Shown here piece after piece: positions 14,018 to 23,793 of a stretch of DNA of 64,000 nucleotides; the stretch's first letter is position 1, and the number at the start of each line of letters is the position of its first letter. Source of the DNA: Serinus canaria (taxonomy: Eukaryota > Chordata > Aves > Passeriformes > Fringillidae); NCBI RefSeq assembly GCF_022539315.1, contig NC_066333.1, positions 1,302,001-1,366,000 on the forward strand. The letters are read 5' to 3'. Both the position numbers and the translations under genes were made by a program. Below the pieces are notes generated by a model. The model was not told where the DNA came from. It ran no database searches and saw only the letters and a list, made by a program, of their open reading frames with translations.

Positions 14018-14589
14018 CTGCAAGTGGGACAAGGTACAGCTCAAGCCCTTCCTCAGGTAGCCCTGCGTAGAGCCAGCCAGTGCCACCTCGCAGGCAGCCA
14101 GAGGACAAGGAGCACCTGTGCCCTGGGCTCAAAGTTTTCACAGCATCTGCCCTATGCAGCCCTGATAGCCTGGGCTGCCAAAAGCCTCTGGCACTGTTAG
14201 CTTGGAAGTGCTGTGTCAGGCCCTGCTGCCTTGCCTGGGCCCATGACACTCCTTCCCTATAAACATCCCTACTCCAAATTCTGCGTTGCCACCCTAAACC
14301 ACTGCATCTTCCACAACAGGCACTTAGCAAATAAGATTTCTATCTGGATCTATTCTACTGCTGGACATTTTCAGGAACTTTGGGGAAAACTAATTTGCTT
14401 GCTGAATCAAGGGAAAATCTACAGGATTCCCCCCTTCTAAAACAAAACCCACATTCAAGTGTCACCTCCTCACATATTGGACCCTCTGCAAAGAGAGGAT
14501 GCTTGGCACAGAAACAGCTCTTGTGCTGAGAAGACATTTAGTGACTGGTGGACATCTGGCTGATGTGGCCAAAGCAAAACCTCTGCTAT

Positions 14590-14900
14590 GCATTTGCTAA
14601 ACCTACCACATTCCCCAGAACTGAGACTGTCTGACAGAGCCACTCTGAAACAAAGCCTTCTCTTGCAGCCATCCTGTAACACCCAATCCAAACCTCCCCT
14701 GGGGCTCTTCCTCTTCTCCTGTCCCTTGTTCTCTGCAAGGAGAGCCTGACCCTCACCTGGCTGCAGCTTCCTGTCCCAGGGAATTGTGGAGAGCAAGAAG
14801 GTACCCCCTGAGCCTCCTTTTCTCCAGGCTGAGCCCTCCCCAGCTCCCTCAGCCTCTCCTGGTCACACCTGTGCTCCAGACCCTTCCCCAGCTCCGTTCC
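14590..14900 (-). mobile_element. CR1 LINE fragment (3' region)
   Basis: Read on the minus strand it contains the typical avian CR1 3' string: a GAGGCTGAGGGAGCTGGG-type segment, GCTCAGCCTGGAGAAAAG, CTTCTTGCTCTC, then AGGGGAGGTTTGGATTGGG. It is present at the same place in block 2 (about 48,090-48,395), so it predates the segmental duplication. It lies in the stretch upstream of cassette 2, where no CEP250 exon was found. Confidence 0.7.
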
Positions 14901-15159
14901 CTGTTTCAGAGGCTCTCTGGCTGCCCAAAGCCGCACATTTTGCAGAAGCATGCAACTCTTTTCTGATGAACATGCATATCCCTGGCAAAGAAATGCGTGT
15001 GCCATCTTGAGCCAGGTGTGCACAGCAGTGTGCCTGTCCTCTACTGCCAGAAAGAGCATCTGGGCTGAGCTGGCTGCCACAACTCCCACAGGGGCTGCCC
15101 AGCAATAAGGTGTTCAGAGTAGTGCTATCATCCCTCTCTTAATCCAGCAGATCCCTCTG

Positions 15160-15435
15160 AAGCTACAATTCCTCCATTGTCTGCCTCTTCACTTCCATCT
15201 GCCTCTGCAATGATGGATCTTCTCCCTCAAATGAAGCCATGTCCTCCACAGTGCAAGAAGGAGCAAGCTGAGTTTTCAAGGGAAAACCAGTCTCCTTTCC
15301 AAAACCAACCTCCATCCTGTCCTGCTGCTCTGCCCTTTCTGTCCGGGCTGATGCTTCCTTCTGCTCGGGAGCTCTGGAGCAACGTCCCTGGTGAGAAAGC
15401 CCTCGAGCTCCCTGCAAGTGCACAGGGAAGAGCAC
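15160..15435 (-). pseudogene. Exon-like coiled-coil remnants, unassigned
   Basis: Two short minus-strand stretches look like former coiled-coil exons. One ends RTERAEQQDRME before a GTTGGT donor near 15,308. The other reads ASFEGEDPSLQRQMEVKRQ and meets a TAG where CAG would extend the coil. A related SSFEGQMETWR piece with a GTGAGT donor sits near 16,348-16,383, beside the minisatellite. They may be decayed CEP250-family exons upstream of the cassettes. Each is too short for a firm call. The same pieces occur in block 2 at 48,658-48,933. Confidence 0.25.
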
Positions 15436-15614
15436 ACTCAGACTGCATGGCTGCCCCTGAGGCAGTTGCCTCTAAGTGCTTCCCAACGTGCCCCAGAGCA
15501 CAGCACTTCCAGCTGAGCCTTCCTCCCCTCCGTGGCAATATTTTCAGCCCAGCAGTTTGACAGCAGCACAAACATGCTGGAAGGTGTCTCATCACTTCTA
15601 AGAACACCAGAAGG

Positions 15615-16020
15615 GGAGCTGCCCAGACCCAGTCCAACCTGGCCGTGAATACCCCCAGGGATCCAGGGGCAGCCACAACTTCTCTGGGCAACCTCAAGCC
15701 TGGGTGCCAGGGCCTCAGCACCCTCAGAGGGCAGAATTCCCTCCCAATATCCCATCCATCCCTGCCCTGTCTTGGTGGGAAGCCTTGTCCTGTCCCTGCA
15801 GGTCCCTGGCTTAAGTGCCTCTCCAGCTCTCTTGCAGCTCTTTCATGCATTGCAAGAGATGCTAAGGTCACCCTGGAACCTTCTCCAACCTGGACAACCC
15901 CAACTCTTGCATCCTTTTCCCTTGGCACAGGTGCTCCAGCCCTTGGAGCATCTTCCTGTCATCCTTGTGACCACCTCTGGGCCACTGGGGATCATTTTGG
16001 AGATGTCTGGGAGAAACTCA
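15615..16020 (-). mobile_element. CR1 LINE fragment (3' region)
   Basis: On the minus strand the sequence runs through the common passerine CR1 end: GGATGCAAGAGTTGGGGTTG, CTGGAGAGGCACTTAAG, GGATGGGATATTGGGAGGG, GAGGCCCTGGCACCCAGG, and CTGCCCCTGGATCCCTGG. The terminal octamer-like repeats are missing, so the extreme 3' end is lost. It is shared with block 2 at 49,112-49,520. Confidence 0.75.
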
Positions 16021-16390
16021 TTCTTGACTCTGGGAAGCACTGATGCTGCGCTGTAATTTGGGTGAGGGGAAGGCAATGAAAAGCTGCTCCCTTGTTTGTG
16101 CCCATGGCCTCCAGTGGGACAAGGACAGAGGAGGAGAGGTGGCTGTGCTCTGGGATATCCAGGAGCCCCCTATTCCCTCCCAGGCCTGTCCCCAGGGCAA
16201 GCACCACAGCTGCTGCCAGCTCTGGAACAGCCAACTGTTAATCCCTTGCTAATCCCAAAGGGAACTGTTCCCTGAGGCACAACCCAGGCCCAACCCAGGC
16301 CCCTGCTGGGCTTGGCACAAGGAGAGAAGTGGCCTTGACACTCACCCTCCAGGTCTCCATCTGCCCCTCAAATGAAGACTTAGAAAATAT

Positions 16391-16910
16391 GAGTGACCAA
16401 AGGCCCTTGGTCTTTGCAGGGTCCAAACCCCAGTGACCAAAAGCCCTTGGTCTTTGCAGGGTCCAAACCCCAGTGACCAAAAGCCCTTGGCCTTTGCAGG
16501 GTCCAAACCCCAGTGACCAAAAGCCCTTGGCCTTTGCAGGGTGTAAACACCAATATCCAAAGGCCCTTGGCCTTTGCAGGGTGTAAACACCAATATCCAA
16601 AGGCCCTTGGCCTTTGTAGGGTCCAAACCCTAATATACAAAAGCTCTTGGCCTTTGCAGGGTCTGAATCCCAATATCCAAAGGTTCTTGGCCTTTGCAGG
16701 GTCAATAGCACACGAGTGCCGTTGGCCTTTGCAAGGTCCAAGCCCCAAAGAACACGAGCTGTTGACAGCTCCAGGGTCCAAACCCCAATAGCCAGGAGCT
16801 GTTGATTGTTGCCAGGATCCAACCCCCCGCATTCCATGGCCTTTGTGACGGTTGCCAGGGTCATACCCCCAACATTTCATGGCCTTTGTGATGGTCTGAA
16901 ACCCAACATT
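16391..16910. repeat. 40-bp minisatellite, block 1
   Basis: A 40-bp unit (consensus containing AAAGCCCTTGGCCTTTGCAG) starts at 16,392 and recurs every 40 bp through about 16,712 with roughly nine good copies. It then decays into diverged copies up to about 16,910. Neighbouring units differ by a few bases, so the array is not perfectly homogenised. The minus strand is free of stop codons in all three frames across most of the array. That follows from a unit length not divisible by three and is not evidence of coding. Confidence 0.92.
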
Positions 16911-17049
16911 CCAGAATCTGTTGGAGAGGCCCTCCCTGGCTCTCCCCCCACCCCAGCTCCCTGCTGCTCCTGGCACAGGCCCTGCCTCCCCTGTGTCCCC
17001 AGAGCCCTCCTGGGCAGCTGGGCAGGGACCTGGCTCATAAGTCAGTTTT

Positions 17050-17660
17050 AAGGCTCAGCATTCTCAAGACCTGCAGGCTCTTTAGGGATGTGCTTAGTTC
17101 CTGAGTCACAGGAATTCTTCTGTCTTCCCTGATAAAGGGCACATGAAAGAAAAAGCCTAAAAAGTTTCTTGGTGCTTACAAATATTCATGGAAAGAAAAG
17201 CTTTGCCTTTAGAACAGCCACATGAAGAGGAAGAATGGTGTTTCAGAGGCTTTTCAAATTTCTACAGAGAAATGCCAGGACCTGTAGTGTTCAAAATAAA
17301 TTAAGAACACTGAGACAACCACAAGTGCATTTTCTTCTCTGCTCGGCATTATATCACTAGGCCTTGTAGGCAGAAGAAGTCTTCCTGCTTACATCAAAGA
17401 TTCCTCGCTAGGAGCAGACCTTCAAGAACCAAATGGGTCTGCTTGCAGAAGCTTTGGCAGGTACTTTTTGCTCTCATCTTTGATAGTGTTCATCTGTGTC
17501 CTAGGGAGGATTTTTGTGCCCCAGTTGACACAAATTGGCTTCTGAGCAGGGTACAAATCCTGCGTGGAAGAGAAGAGCTGCACCTGCTTTCTGTAAGGGC
17601 AGTCTCTCCAGAGACAGATGGCCCGAGGATGTCACTGCTAAGTTAAGGTTCAGAGAGCGA
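17050..17660. other. Non-coding stretch, nothing recognised
   Basis: No exon, repeat or regulatory site could be supported here or in the block-2 copy (50,555-51,165). The sequence is moderately AT-rich and differs between blocks by only a few bases, plus a 4-bp difference near 17,645. Confidence 0.6.
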
Positions 17661-17667
17661 TGCAGTT

Positions 17668-17838
17668 TCAAGTCCCTGCTTCCACAAGAGCAGCTTTGGG
17701 CTCCTTGAGCACAGCTGCAAGGGAGCAGGACAGCTCCTGGTGAAGGTCTGACAGCTCCTGCCTGGTCCTTGCACAGCTCTCAGTGTAGTTCTGCCGGTGC
17801 TGTCGGTCTTGGGCCAGCTGTGACTGCAGCAGGGACAC
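17668..17838 (-). CDS. CEP250: CEP250 C-terminal exon (orphan copy, block 1)
   Basis: The 171-nt exon opens after a TATCAG acceptor with VSLLQSQLAQDRQHRQ and ends ALVEAGT followed by TGA. It aligns well with the human CEP250 C-terminus (LLQAQLTLERKQKQDY... SRELAGLHHSL... LEAET, from memory), lacking only the last 25 or so residues. The short exon at 18,146-18,211 lies just upstream in the same phase. No CEP250 body exons lie upstream of it for more than 13 kb. It therefore looks like the tail of a gene copy whose body was lost or moved when the array formed. Confidence 0.65.
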   Translation of the reverse strand: MSLLQSQLAQDRQHRQNYTESCARTRQELSDLHQELSCSLAAVLKEPKAALVEAGT

Positions 17839-18145
17839 CTGATAGAGGGACAAGGCCCGGCTCAGACAAGCCCTCTCTGGCAGGAGCACCTGCAGCCCCA
17901 CGGTTCCGGCTCTCGGGGCAGACACAGCCTCCAACTCCAGCCCTCACCAACACTCTGCCCTTGGGCAAGGGGAAAGGAACAGGCTCCCAGACAGAACAGA
18001 GCTCAGAGGATCAACAAGTCCAGCTCAAGGCTGGCAAACCCTTCCCACGTCCACCCCTCAGCCACCACCAGGTCTATTACAGAGACTTCCAATGGGATTT
18101 AGGAACCATTTGGTGATTTCCAAAGCACACATTAGGGCCACTCAC

Positions 18146-18211
18146 CCCTTCCTCCACAGGCTGTGCATCAGCATGAAGGCTGCTGCTCCCCTGAGCTCCT
18201 GGAGGACTCTT
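18146..18211 (-). CDS. CEP250: CEP250-like short exon, block 1 copy
   Basis: This 22-codon exon starts KSPPGAQ and ends AQPVEEG, with a GTGAGT donor and a TAG acceptor, phase 0 to 0. It pairs with the C-terminal exon at 17,668-17,838. Compared with the copies at 32,300 and 51,650 it differs by a few residues. It is assigned by position and splice phase rather than by recognisable homology. Confidence 0.35.
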
Positions 18212-18604
18212 CTACTTGAGCTGCTGGGCTGCCAGCCCAGGCATGAGGGGAATGTGGTGATTGGGTTTTTTGGTGCTTTCTTGAGGCATTGCAGCAGCCC
18301 ACGCCCCGTTTGACACATCCCCATTTTTTATTTCTAGGTTAAATATGACTTTAATTGATTTATATTCATTCGTATTTCTTATGTTTCTGCTCAATTTTAC
18401 TTAATTCCAAGGGATTCTCAAAGGGGCTTTAGGGTTTTTCTTTTGCCACGTTTTAGTGCACAGTCTGCCTTTTCAACACTCCATTGTTTAAATGTAAGTA
18501 TAATATAGCCCTAGATATTTCATACTTTTTCAAATTTATTCCATTTTGGTCAGTTTTGTGTAAATTTTGAGGCTTTTGGGGATCATTTTGTGTAGCCGCC
18601 AGGG

Positions 18605-19020
18605 TAATTAATGCCTGAGGGGAGCTCGGCTCAGGCAGGAACTGCTCACGCCCCGCCCCTGTCCCGCCCAGCCAATCGCTGAGGGCACTTTTCCCCGCCC
18701 GCGCTTTGGGCAGAGCCTCTCCCCTGCCCCGCTTCTCCCTTTCCCCCCCTCCCTTCCTTCCCCCCTTCCCCCCCCCGCCCCGCCCTTGTCAATCCCTGAG
18801 GGGGGTTCGGCTGAGGCGGGAACTTCTCCCCGCCCTCCCCTCGCCGATCCCTCCCGCCCCTGCCCTGCCTCGCTGCCAGCGGCCCGTTGTGCCTCCGAGC
18901 TGGCCCCAGCTGCCCCGGTCTGGGCTGCTTTGTCCTGCTTTATTCTCCCCTGCCCAGGTAGTGGAGCTCCAGTGCCCCCCATCCCCCAGAGCGTTACATT
19001 GGCGTCGCTAGAGGGTCGTG
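18605..19020. promoter_or_regulatory. GC- and CpG-rich island, possible promoter or LTR, block 1
   Basis: This is the only strongly CpG-rich, GC-box-rich stretch of block 1. It has several CCCGCCC boxes, a CCAAT box at about 18,671, and long C/T runs. Inside it, a segment of the form CTGAGGGG-GCTCGGCT-AGGC-GGAACT occurs twice, near 18,614 and 18,806. It could be a promoter for the minus-strand exons just downstream, or a GC-rich LTR ending near the TTACATTGGCG at about 18,996. I cannot decide the direction. It is duplicated at 52,110-52,520. Confidence 0.4.
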
Positions 19021-19189
19021 TCCTCAAAGGAGACACAGGAGTCCTGTAAAAGTGCCTTGATTGGAACAAGGGGAGAGAGTCCATCAGGCGTGTGTCCAAC
19101 GGGGTCTCTCTCAATGCCTTGGAGCAAGTAGCCTTCTTTGCTCCTTTCCCGGCTGCATTTTCTCCTCATTCCCTTTCCCCCTTGGCTGA

Positions 19190-20100
19190 GCTACTTGGGA
19201 GGTACTCGGGACTTCCCTATCTGCCCATCCAGGTCTCCCCCTTATTCCGTGCCCTCTGGAAAACACAGGATCCATGATCATTTCAACTAGCTACATCAAC
19301 TGATATTTTTTAGTAAGCTTTACGAATTGACATGGACTGCTGCTCAGCCAAGGTCAAGCTAAACTCCCAAACTTAGGGAAGAAGAACAAAGACTTTATAG
19401 GATTGTGAGAGATAAGGTGATATTTTACTGAAGCCAAAAGGTTGTTAAGTATAAGGATGAGAGTGGTTGGTTCTATGTGTTGCTGTTTGTGGTTTGGATA
19501 TGTTCTGCTTGGTTTGCTGGGTGTTGCTGGAGAGGGGCAGGCTTGAAGCCCTGACTGAAGAGGAATTCCGATGAGAGGGGAATGGACAGAAAAGTAGGCG
19601 CTCAGGAGAGAATGGAAGTGCCCGAGTACCCAGCCAATGGGAAAGGGGACAGGGACTGCCCCGGCCGGGAAATGCCCAAAAATTTTCCAGTTTCTTGCAA
19701 GGTGTGTGCGTTCAGCTCTTGGGAGGGAGACGCACATTTGGCTCGGCTGAATCACTACTAATGAACAGTTTTCTCTGCTTCGTGGACTTAATCCTCATTT
19801 AATTGTGTCTAAAAGCCAGTTAATTTCTAACAGGGATACAAATATTAAGTTCTTCGCCCAGGGCGGATTAAAAGCTAAGTAGAGCCCCCCAAACTCCCAT
19901 GTCTCCTCCCCCAGACTTCCGGAACATCGCCAGAGCTACCCCAAAGCCTCGTGTCAGCCACTAGAAACACCCCAGAGACCTCCCAACCCTCGTATCAACC
20001 ACCCAGCTGCCCATAACTCCCCCAAAGATCCCCCCTCCAGTTGCCCAAAACTTTCCCAAAGCCTCATATCACATTCCCTGACCTCAAACAAACCCTTATT
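19190..20100. other. Spacer with C-rich segment
   Basis: No coding sequence was recognised. The stretch at about 19,870-20,110 is C-rich and resembles 54,170-54,260 (both contain CCCCAAACTCCCATGTC). The flank of the segmental duplication may therefore continue beyond the LTRs inserted in block 2. The part at 19,200-19,870 is unassigned. Confidence 0.4.
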
Positions 20101-20289
20101 TCCCCCTCTCCCCCCCTGCAATGCCACACACAGAGTCATGGCCTGAGGGGACACCCTGGGGGTCTCCAGGTGGGAGCTGGCGAGGGCATCCTGACCAAGG
20201 TCCTTGGGGCTTCAGCCTCTCCAGGGGAAGCTGGCAGCAGCTGCAGCCCCGAAATGGCCCCTGCAGCCCCCTCAGCCATCCAGCTGCAC

Positions 20290-20770
20290 TGCTGGATGAC
20301 TGGATCATTGTGTTTGGAGGTGGAGAGGGGGCTCAGGGCATCCTGGAGTGTACTGGTGGGATTTTCAGGAAGCACAGGGCCAGGGAGCCCAGAGGATCTG
20401 AAAGTGCTTGGGGAATAAGGTGAAAGGGGAGGATGGAGGGTTTTGGGGAGCTGGCGGATGACTGGCTCTATATGTTTGGAAGTGGGAAGGGGTCTCAGAG
20501 GGTCTGGGGTGACTTCTCGGGGGGCTTTGCAGGGACTATAGTGGCTGAGGAAGCTTCAAGGCATCTTGGGGATGTGGGAGCATTTTGGAACAAGGGAGGA
20601 TATGGAAGGGCTGGGGGGCAACGTGTTCTATGTCTTTAGAAGTGCGAGAGGACAGGGGGCTGATTTTGGGGCTTCCTCTGATTATTGGATGGCCCCCTCC
20701 AGCAAAGGGCCGAGGGTGTTTTCTCCTCCCATCAAGGAAGGGGCTGGGCTTTGAGGATCCCATCTTCTTT
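20290..20770. repeat. Diverged G-rich repeat family
   Basis: A motif of the form CTCTATATGTTTGGAAGTGG followed by a G-rich tail recurs near 20,305, 20,467 and 20,627. It also occurs at 54,280, 55,268 and 55,449. Spacing is irregular (about 160 bp here) and divergence is high. It looks like an old tandem repeat rather than a gene. The last unit, with its TTTTCTCCTC and GGATCCCA(T/G)CTTCTT ending, matches 55,530-55,580. Confidence 0.55.
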
Positions 20771-20789
20771 GAGAGGGGTGCCTTTTGTC

Positions 20790-21280
20790 ACTGAAACTGT
20801 GGGAAAATGAAACAAACCTCCCCAACAGCATTTTTAGTGTTAGAGAATCAAAGGCATTGCTTCAGTGTGGCCAGGATGTGGAACAGAAATCATTGCATCA
20901 ACACATTGCCAGGGTGTGCAGCCGGCAACACACAGGCAGGAGGACACAGATGGCCCTTCCTGGCTGGGCAGGAGGGCTTGTGGCCATCTCCAGGCACCAG
21001 TCTGGCAGGGATCCCCACAGCTCCGGCCCCTGCCCAGCCGCTCTGTCGCCAGCACAAAGGCTTCAGCAGAACCACCAAAGGCCAAGGGGCTTCTGGCCAT
21101 CTCCCCTTCCCCACTGCATGCCTGGGCAGCTCGCTTGGCACAAGGACCCATTTTCCCCTTTTCCCCGGTGCCCTGCAGACCCTGGGCACCAAAGAAAGCT
21201 CCTGGGAGTCTCGGCATTAGAACACATTCTATATTTATAGCCTAAAGGAAAATGAAAAAGAAGGGAAAAAAAAACAATCC
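20790..21280. other. No gene recognised
   Basis: I see no supported exon or mobile element in this stretch. It separates the G-rich repeats from the candidate exon at 21,281-21,577. Confidence 0.5.
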
Positions 21281-21577
21281 TCAAGAAGAATCCCCTCTGG
21301 CTCTGGTGTCCTCAGCAGATAGAGAGGCTCTCCAATCAGCGTTCCTCAGAGCTCCGGCAGCACTGTCCCAGCCGTGGCCCCAGAGACAAGGCCGTTTCTT
21401 ATGTGCCCTGAGAAACCAATCTCGCAGCTTCTGCAAGATGGAGCGCGGAGCTCTCTCCACAGCCCGGAGGACAAGGGCTGTTTTGAGAGCCAGGCTTCTG
21501 CTGGAAGGGCTGATGTCCTCTGCCTTGTCTTCAAGGGCTGCCAGAGAGGGGAACAGAGCCACGGTCACATCCCGGAT
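21281..21577 (-). CDS. Candidate terminal exon of an unrecognised gene
   Basis: After a CCCCGCAG acceptor at 21,578-21,579, a 98-codon frame begins IRDVTVALFPSLAALEDK, continues LKTALVLRAVERAPRSILQK, and ends RARGDSS and TGA. The leucine- and alanine-rich helical pattern resembles a HEAT-like or helical-repeat protein, but I do not recognise the family. A possible upstream exon, MAGRHLRAHKRELQHICQ, ends at a GTGAGT donor at 21,834, but its phase does not fit the acceptor. The stretch may be a gene relic. No poly(A) signal was identified. Confidence 0.3.
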   Translation of the reverse strand: MRDVTVALFPSLAALEDKAEDISPSSRSLALKTALVLRAVERAPRSILQKLRDWFLRAHKKRPCLWGHGWDSAAGALRNADWRASLSAEDTRARGDSS

Positions 21578-22129
21578 CTGCGGGGACCCGAGGAGACCCC
21601 CGAGCCAGGGCCATGCCAGCCGGCTCTGGCCATGGCCAGGAGGGAGCAGGGAGCAAGGGGATCAGCCCGAAGCTACCAGACACTATGGCCCCACGTGGGT
21701 CTGAAATCGGTGCGTGTGCTCCGGCCGTGCCAGCCCTGCTCCGCACAGGGAGCAGAGCCCTCGGCAGCGGGGCAGGGATTGCAGCTCCCCCCGGCAGTCC
21801 AGCCGGGGCTGGCAGCCCTCTGCCCTCACTCACCCTGACAGATGTGCTGGAGCTCTCGCTTGTGAGCCCTGAGGTGCCGCCCGGCCATTCCTGAGAACAC
21901 AGATCCTGTCACGGCCCCAGCGGCACAGCTCCCTGCCAGCGGCGCTGCCAGCCCTGGGGCCACACGCCCTCCTGGCCCCGGCAGGGCTTGGGCCGGGCCC
22001 TTGCCGCATGCTGCCGCCCAAGGGCAAGGCTGCGAGAGGGCGACAGCAGCGCCGAGGGCAGGCGGGGCTTCAAGGAACCGGGCAGGGATGGCGCTGTCGG
22101 GGCCGGGCCGGGGCTGGGGCCGAGTTGCG

Positions 22130-22620
22130 GCAGGGCGAGGAGAGACAGGGTTGGGTGGAGCAGGATGGGGCAGGGCAGGGTATGGCAGGGTTGGGCGTGG
22201 TGGAGTGGGGTGGGGCTGGGTGAGGCAAATTTGGGCAGTGCAGGACAGAGCTGAACAGGGCAGGGCAGGGTGGGACAGGGTTTGTCAGGGCAGGGCAGTA
22301 AAATTTGAGGCGGAGTGGGGCGTGGTAGAGCACGCCTGGGAGGGGGTGGGGTGGGGTTTGTCAGGGTGGGGCCCAGTTCAGCGTGGCAGGGCACTCTGGG
22401 CGGAGACGTGCAGGTCAGGGCGTGGTTTGGCGTGGTTGGTTGTGGCAGGGAGAGGCTGGGTAAAGTGTGGATGTGCAGGGCTGGGATGGGGTGGGGCAAG
22501 GTGGGGTAGGCAAGGGAGGAACGGGGTTGGATGTGACAGGCCAGGGTTGGGTGGAGCTGGGTGCGATGGGGAGGGGTTGGGTGGGGCATGGCGGGACAGG
22601 GCAGGGTGGGGCATGGGAAT
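22130..22620. repeat. G-rich degenerate minisatellite
   Basis: The plus strand is dominated by short irregular units such as GGGCAGGG, TGGGGTGGGG and GGTTGGGTGG over about 490 bp, with very few C runs. Runs of three or more G are spaced closely enough for G-quadruplex formation. Long open frames here on both strands are compositional artefacts. Confidence 0.75.
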
Positions 22621-22859
22621 CCTCGGCTCCTGGCTCACAGGTGAATCTGTTGGCCACCTATCACAGGGACTCCTGTGGGCTGTTCAGGTACAGCAAGGCT
22701 TGGCAGAGGTGGTAATGGATTTCCCTCATCGCACAACATGCCAGTATTGGAAACACAAACTGCTCTGGGAACTTGGCGATAATTATGAATTGGCCTGAAG
22801 GTGACAAATTTGAACTACTGGAAGAAGAGGGGCAGGAACAGGTGTCGTGTGCTGAGGAA

Positions 22860-23230
22860 GCTCCACCTTTCAACCAACTACCACGAGGAGAAACACGCTA
22901 CGCTCTTTTCACTGACAGTTCCTGTCGCATTGTAAGGACGAACTGAAAGTGCAAAGCAGCTGAATGGAGCCCCACGGGACAGGTTGCAGAAGCTACTGAA
23001 GGAGAGGGTGGATCGAGCCAACTTGCTGAACTCAAAGCCGTCCAGTGTGCCCTGAACATTGGTGAGGGAGAGAAGTGGCCAGAAGTCCCTCTCTACATTG
23101 ACTCATGGATGCCAGACAATGCTCTGTGGAGGCCTTTCCTGGCTGGAAAGGTGAAAAAAGGCCAATTGGCAGCATAGGGGAAAAGCAATCTGGGCTGCAG
23201 ACGAATGGTAAGACATTGCCACTTGGGTAG
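22860..23230 (+). pseudogene. ERV RNase H relic
   Basis: One frame reads an RNase H-like fold with the expected acidic landmarks in order: FTDSS, then AELKAVQCAL, then YIDSW. Two in-frame stops and the loss of everything downstream show that it is dead. It belongs to retroviral pol. It sits immediately 5' of the LTR at 23,237, while the provirus 3' of that LTR ends within reverse transcriptase. This piece therefore comes from another element or a rearranged one. The stretch 22,640-22,860 is probably also pol-derived but unreadable. Confidence 0.7.
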
Positions 23231-23236
23231 AGAAGC

Positions 23237-23769
23237 TGTTACGAGTAAAAGTTATGTTAAATTAGGGTATAGTTCAATTATATTGTAATAATTATATTAT
23301 ATAAATTGTATTATGTTAAGAGTGGGAAGGTATTAGAATTTTCCAAATGAAGGGTCCAGGGTTTGGTGGAAGCGCAGTCTGGCGGGGCAAAGCAAGGTCG
23401 AAGAGGGATTGGACGAAAGATCTGACCAATCATTTGAAACCCTGCACAAATGATTGGTCCAGAATGAACGGCGTTAAAGACCAATGGGGAGCCTGGAAAT
23501 GGACCAATCACCATGCGGATCCAAAATGGACCAATCCTGGACTCGAAGGGGACTATTAATGGGTGGAGTTCAGTCAAGTAGGGGTTCTTCTTTTTGGAAA
23601 CTTGTTTTCTAGGGAGAACCCAGCGCACTTGGGGGTAGCGCACTGTTGTGTTTTTGGCTCGCTGTGTGGGTGCTCGGGCTTATCCTAGGTACTCTGTTCC
23701 CTGTAGCTATTTTAATAAATGAGAACCTCCTTCTCCAGAGAAAGTTCGGCCTCATTCATATTCATAACA
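23237..23769 (+). mobile_element. ERV 5' LTR (gammaretrovirus-like)
   Basis: The element opens TGTTA and closes TAACA. It carries repeated CCAAT boxes (about 23,420, 23,452 reversed, 23,504 and 23,533), a TATA-like ATTAAT near 23,554, and AATAAA at about 23,715. A primer-binding site follows seven bases after its end. The alternative left end, at TGTTAAATTAG (23,254), cannot be excluded. No matching 3' LTR occurs in the window. Confidence 0.75.
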
Positions 23770-23775
23770 TCCTTT

Positions 23776-23793
23776 TGGGGACTCGTCCTGGAT
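23776..23793 (+). other. Primer-binding site, tRNA-Pro-like
   Basis: TGGGGACTCGTCCTGGAT lies just after the LTR. It differs at two positions from the tRNA-Pro primer site used by many gammaretroviruses (TGGGGGCTCGTCCGGGAT). It fixes the orientation of the provirus as plus. Confidence 0.75.

Larger units (their letters stand above)
1..19188. repeat. Segmental duplication, copy 1
   Basis: This stretch matches 33,498-52,688 in the same orientation. The offset stays between 33,493 and 33,504 across 19 kb, so there are very few net indels, and substitutions by eye are about 1% or less over most introns. It carries two CEP250-like cassettes, CR1 fragments, a 40-bp minisatellite, CEP250 C-terminal exons and a GC-rich island. 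Homology ends at about 19,188, where the partner enters an LTR. It runs off the left edge of the window, so the true left boundary is unknown. Either a recent tandem duplication or an assembly duplication would look like this. Confidence 0.93.

Noticed and set aside
14460..14490. Possible 24-nt micro-exon with TTTGCAG acceptor and GTGACA donor upstream of cassette 2
   Set aside because: It is too short to test and lies next to CR1-derived sequence. No homology supports it.
16391..16910. Regular 40-bp spacing considered as a CRISPR array
   Set aside because: There are no unique spacers between constant repeats; the whole unit repeats, and the genome is avian.
16238..16976. Long minus-strand frames in the 40-bp array as a repetitive protein gene
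   Set aside because: Openness in all three frames follows from the repeat unit. No start context or splice support makes one frame preferable.
18706..19114. Frames in the GC-rich island on both strands
   Set aside because: Stop codons are scarce because of GC content. Products are low-complexity Pro/Arg/Gly sequences.
22001..22798. 265-codon plus-strand and 226-codon minus-strand frames in the G-rich tract
   Set aside because: Gly/Trp/Arg-rich and Pro/His-rich products on opposite strands come from biased base composition, not from coding.
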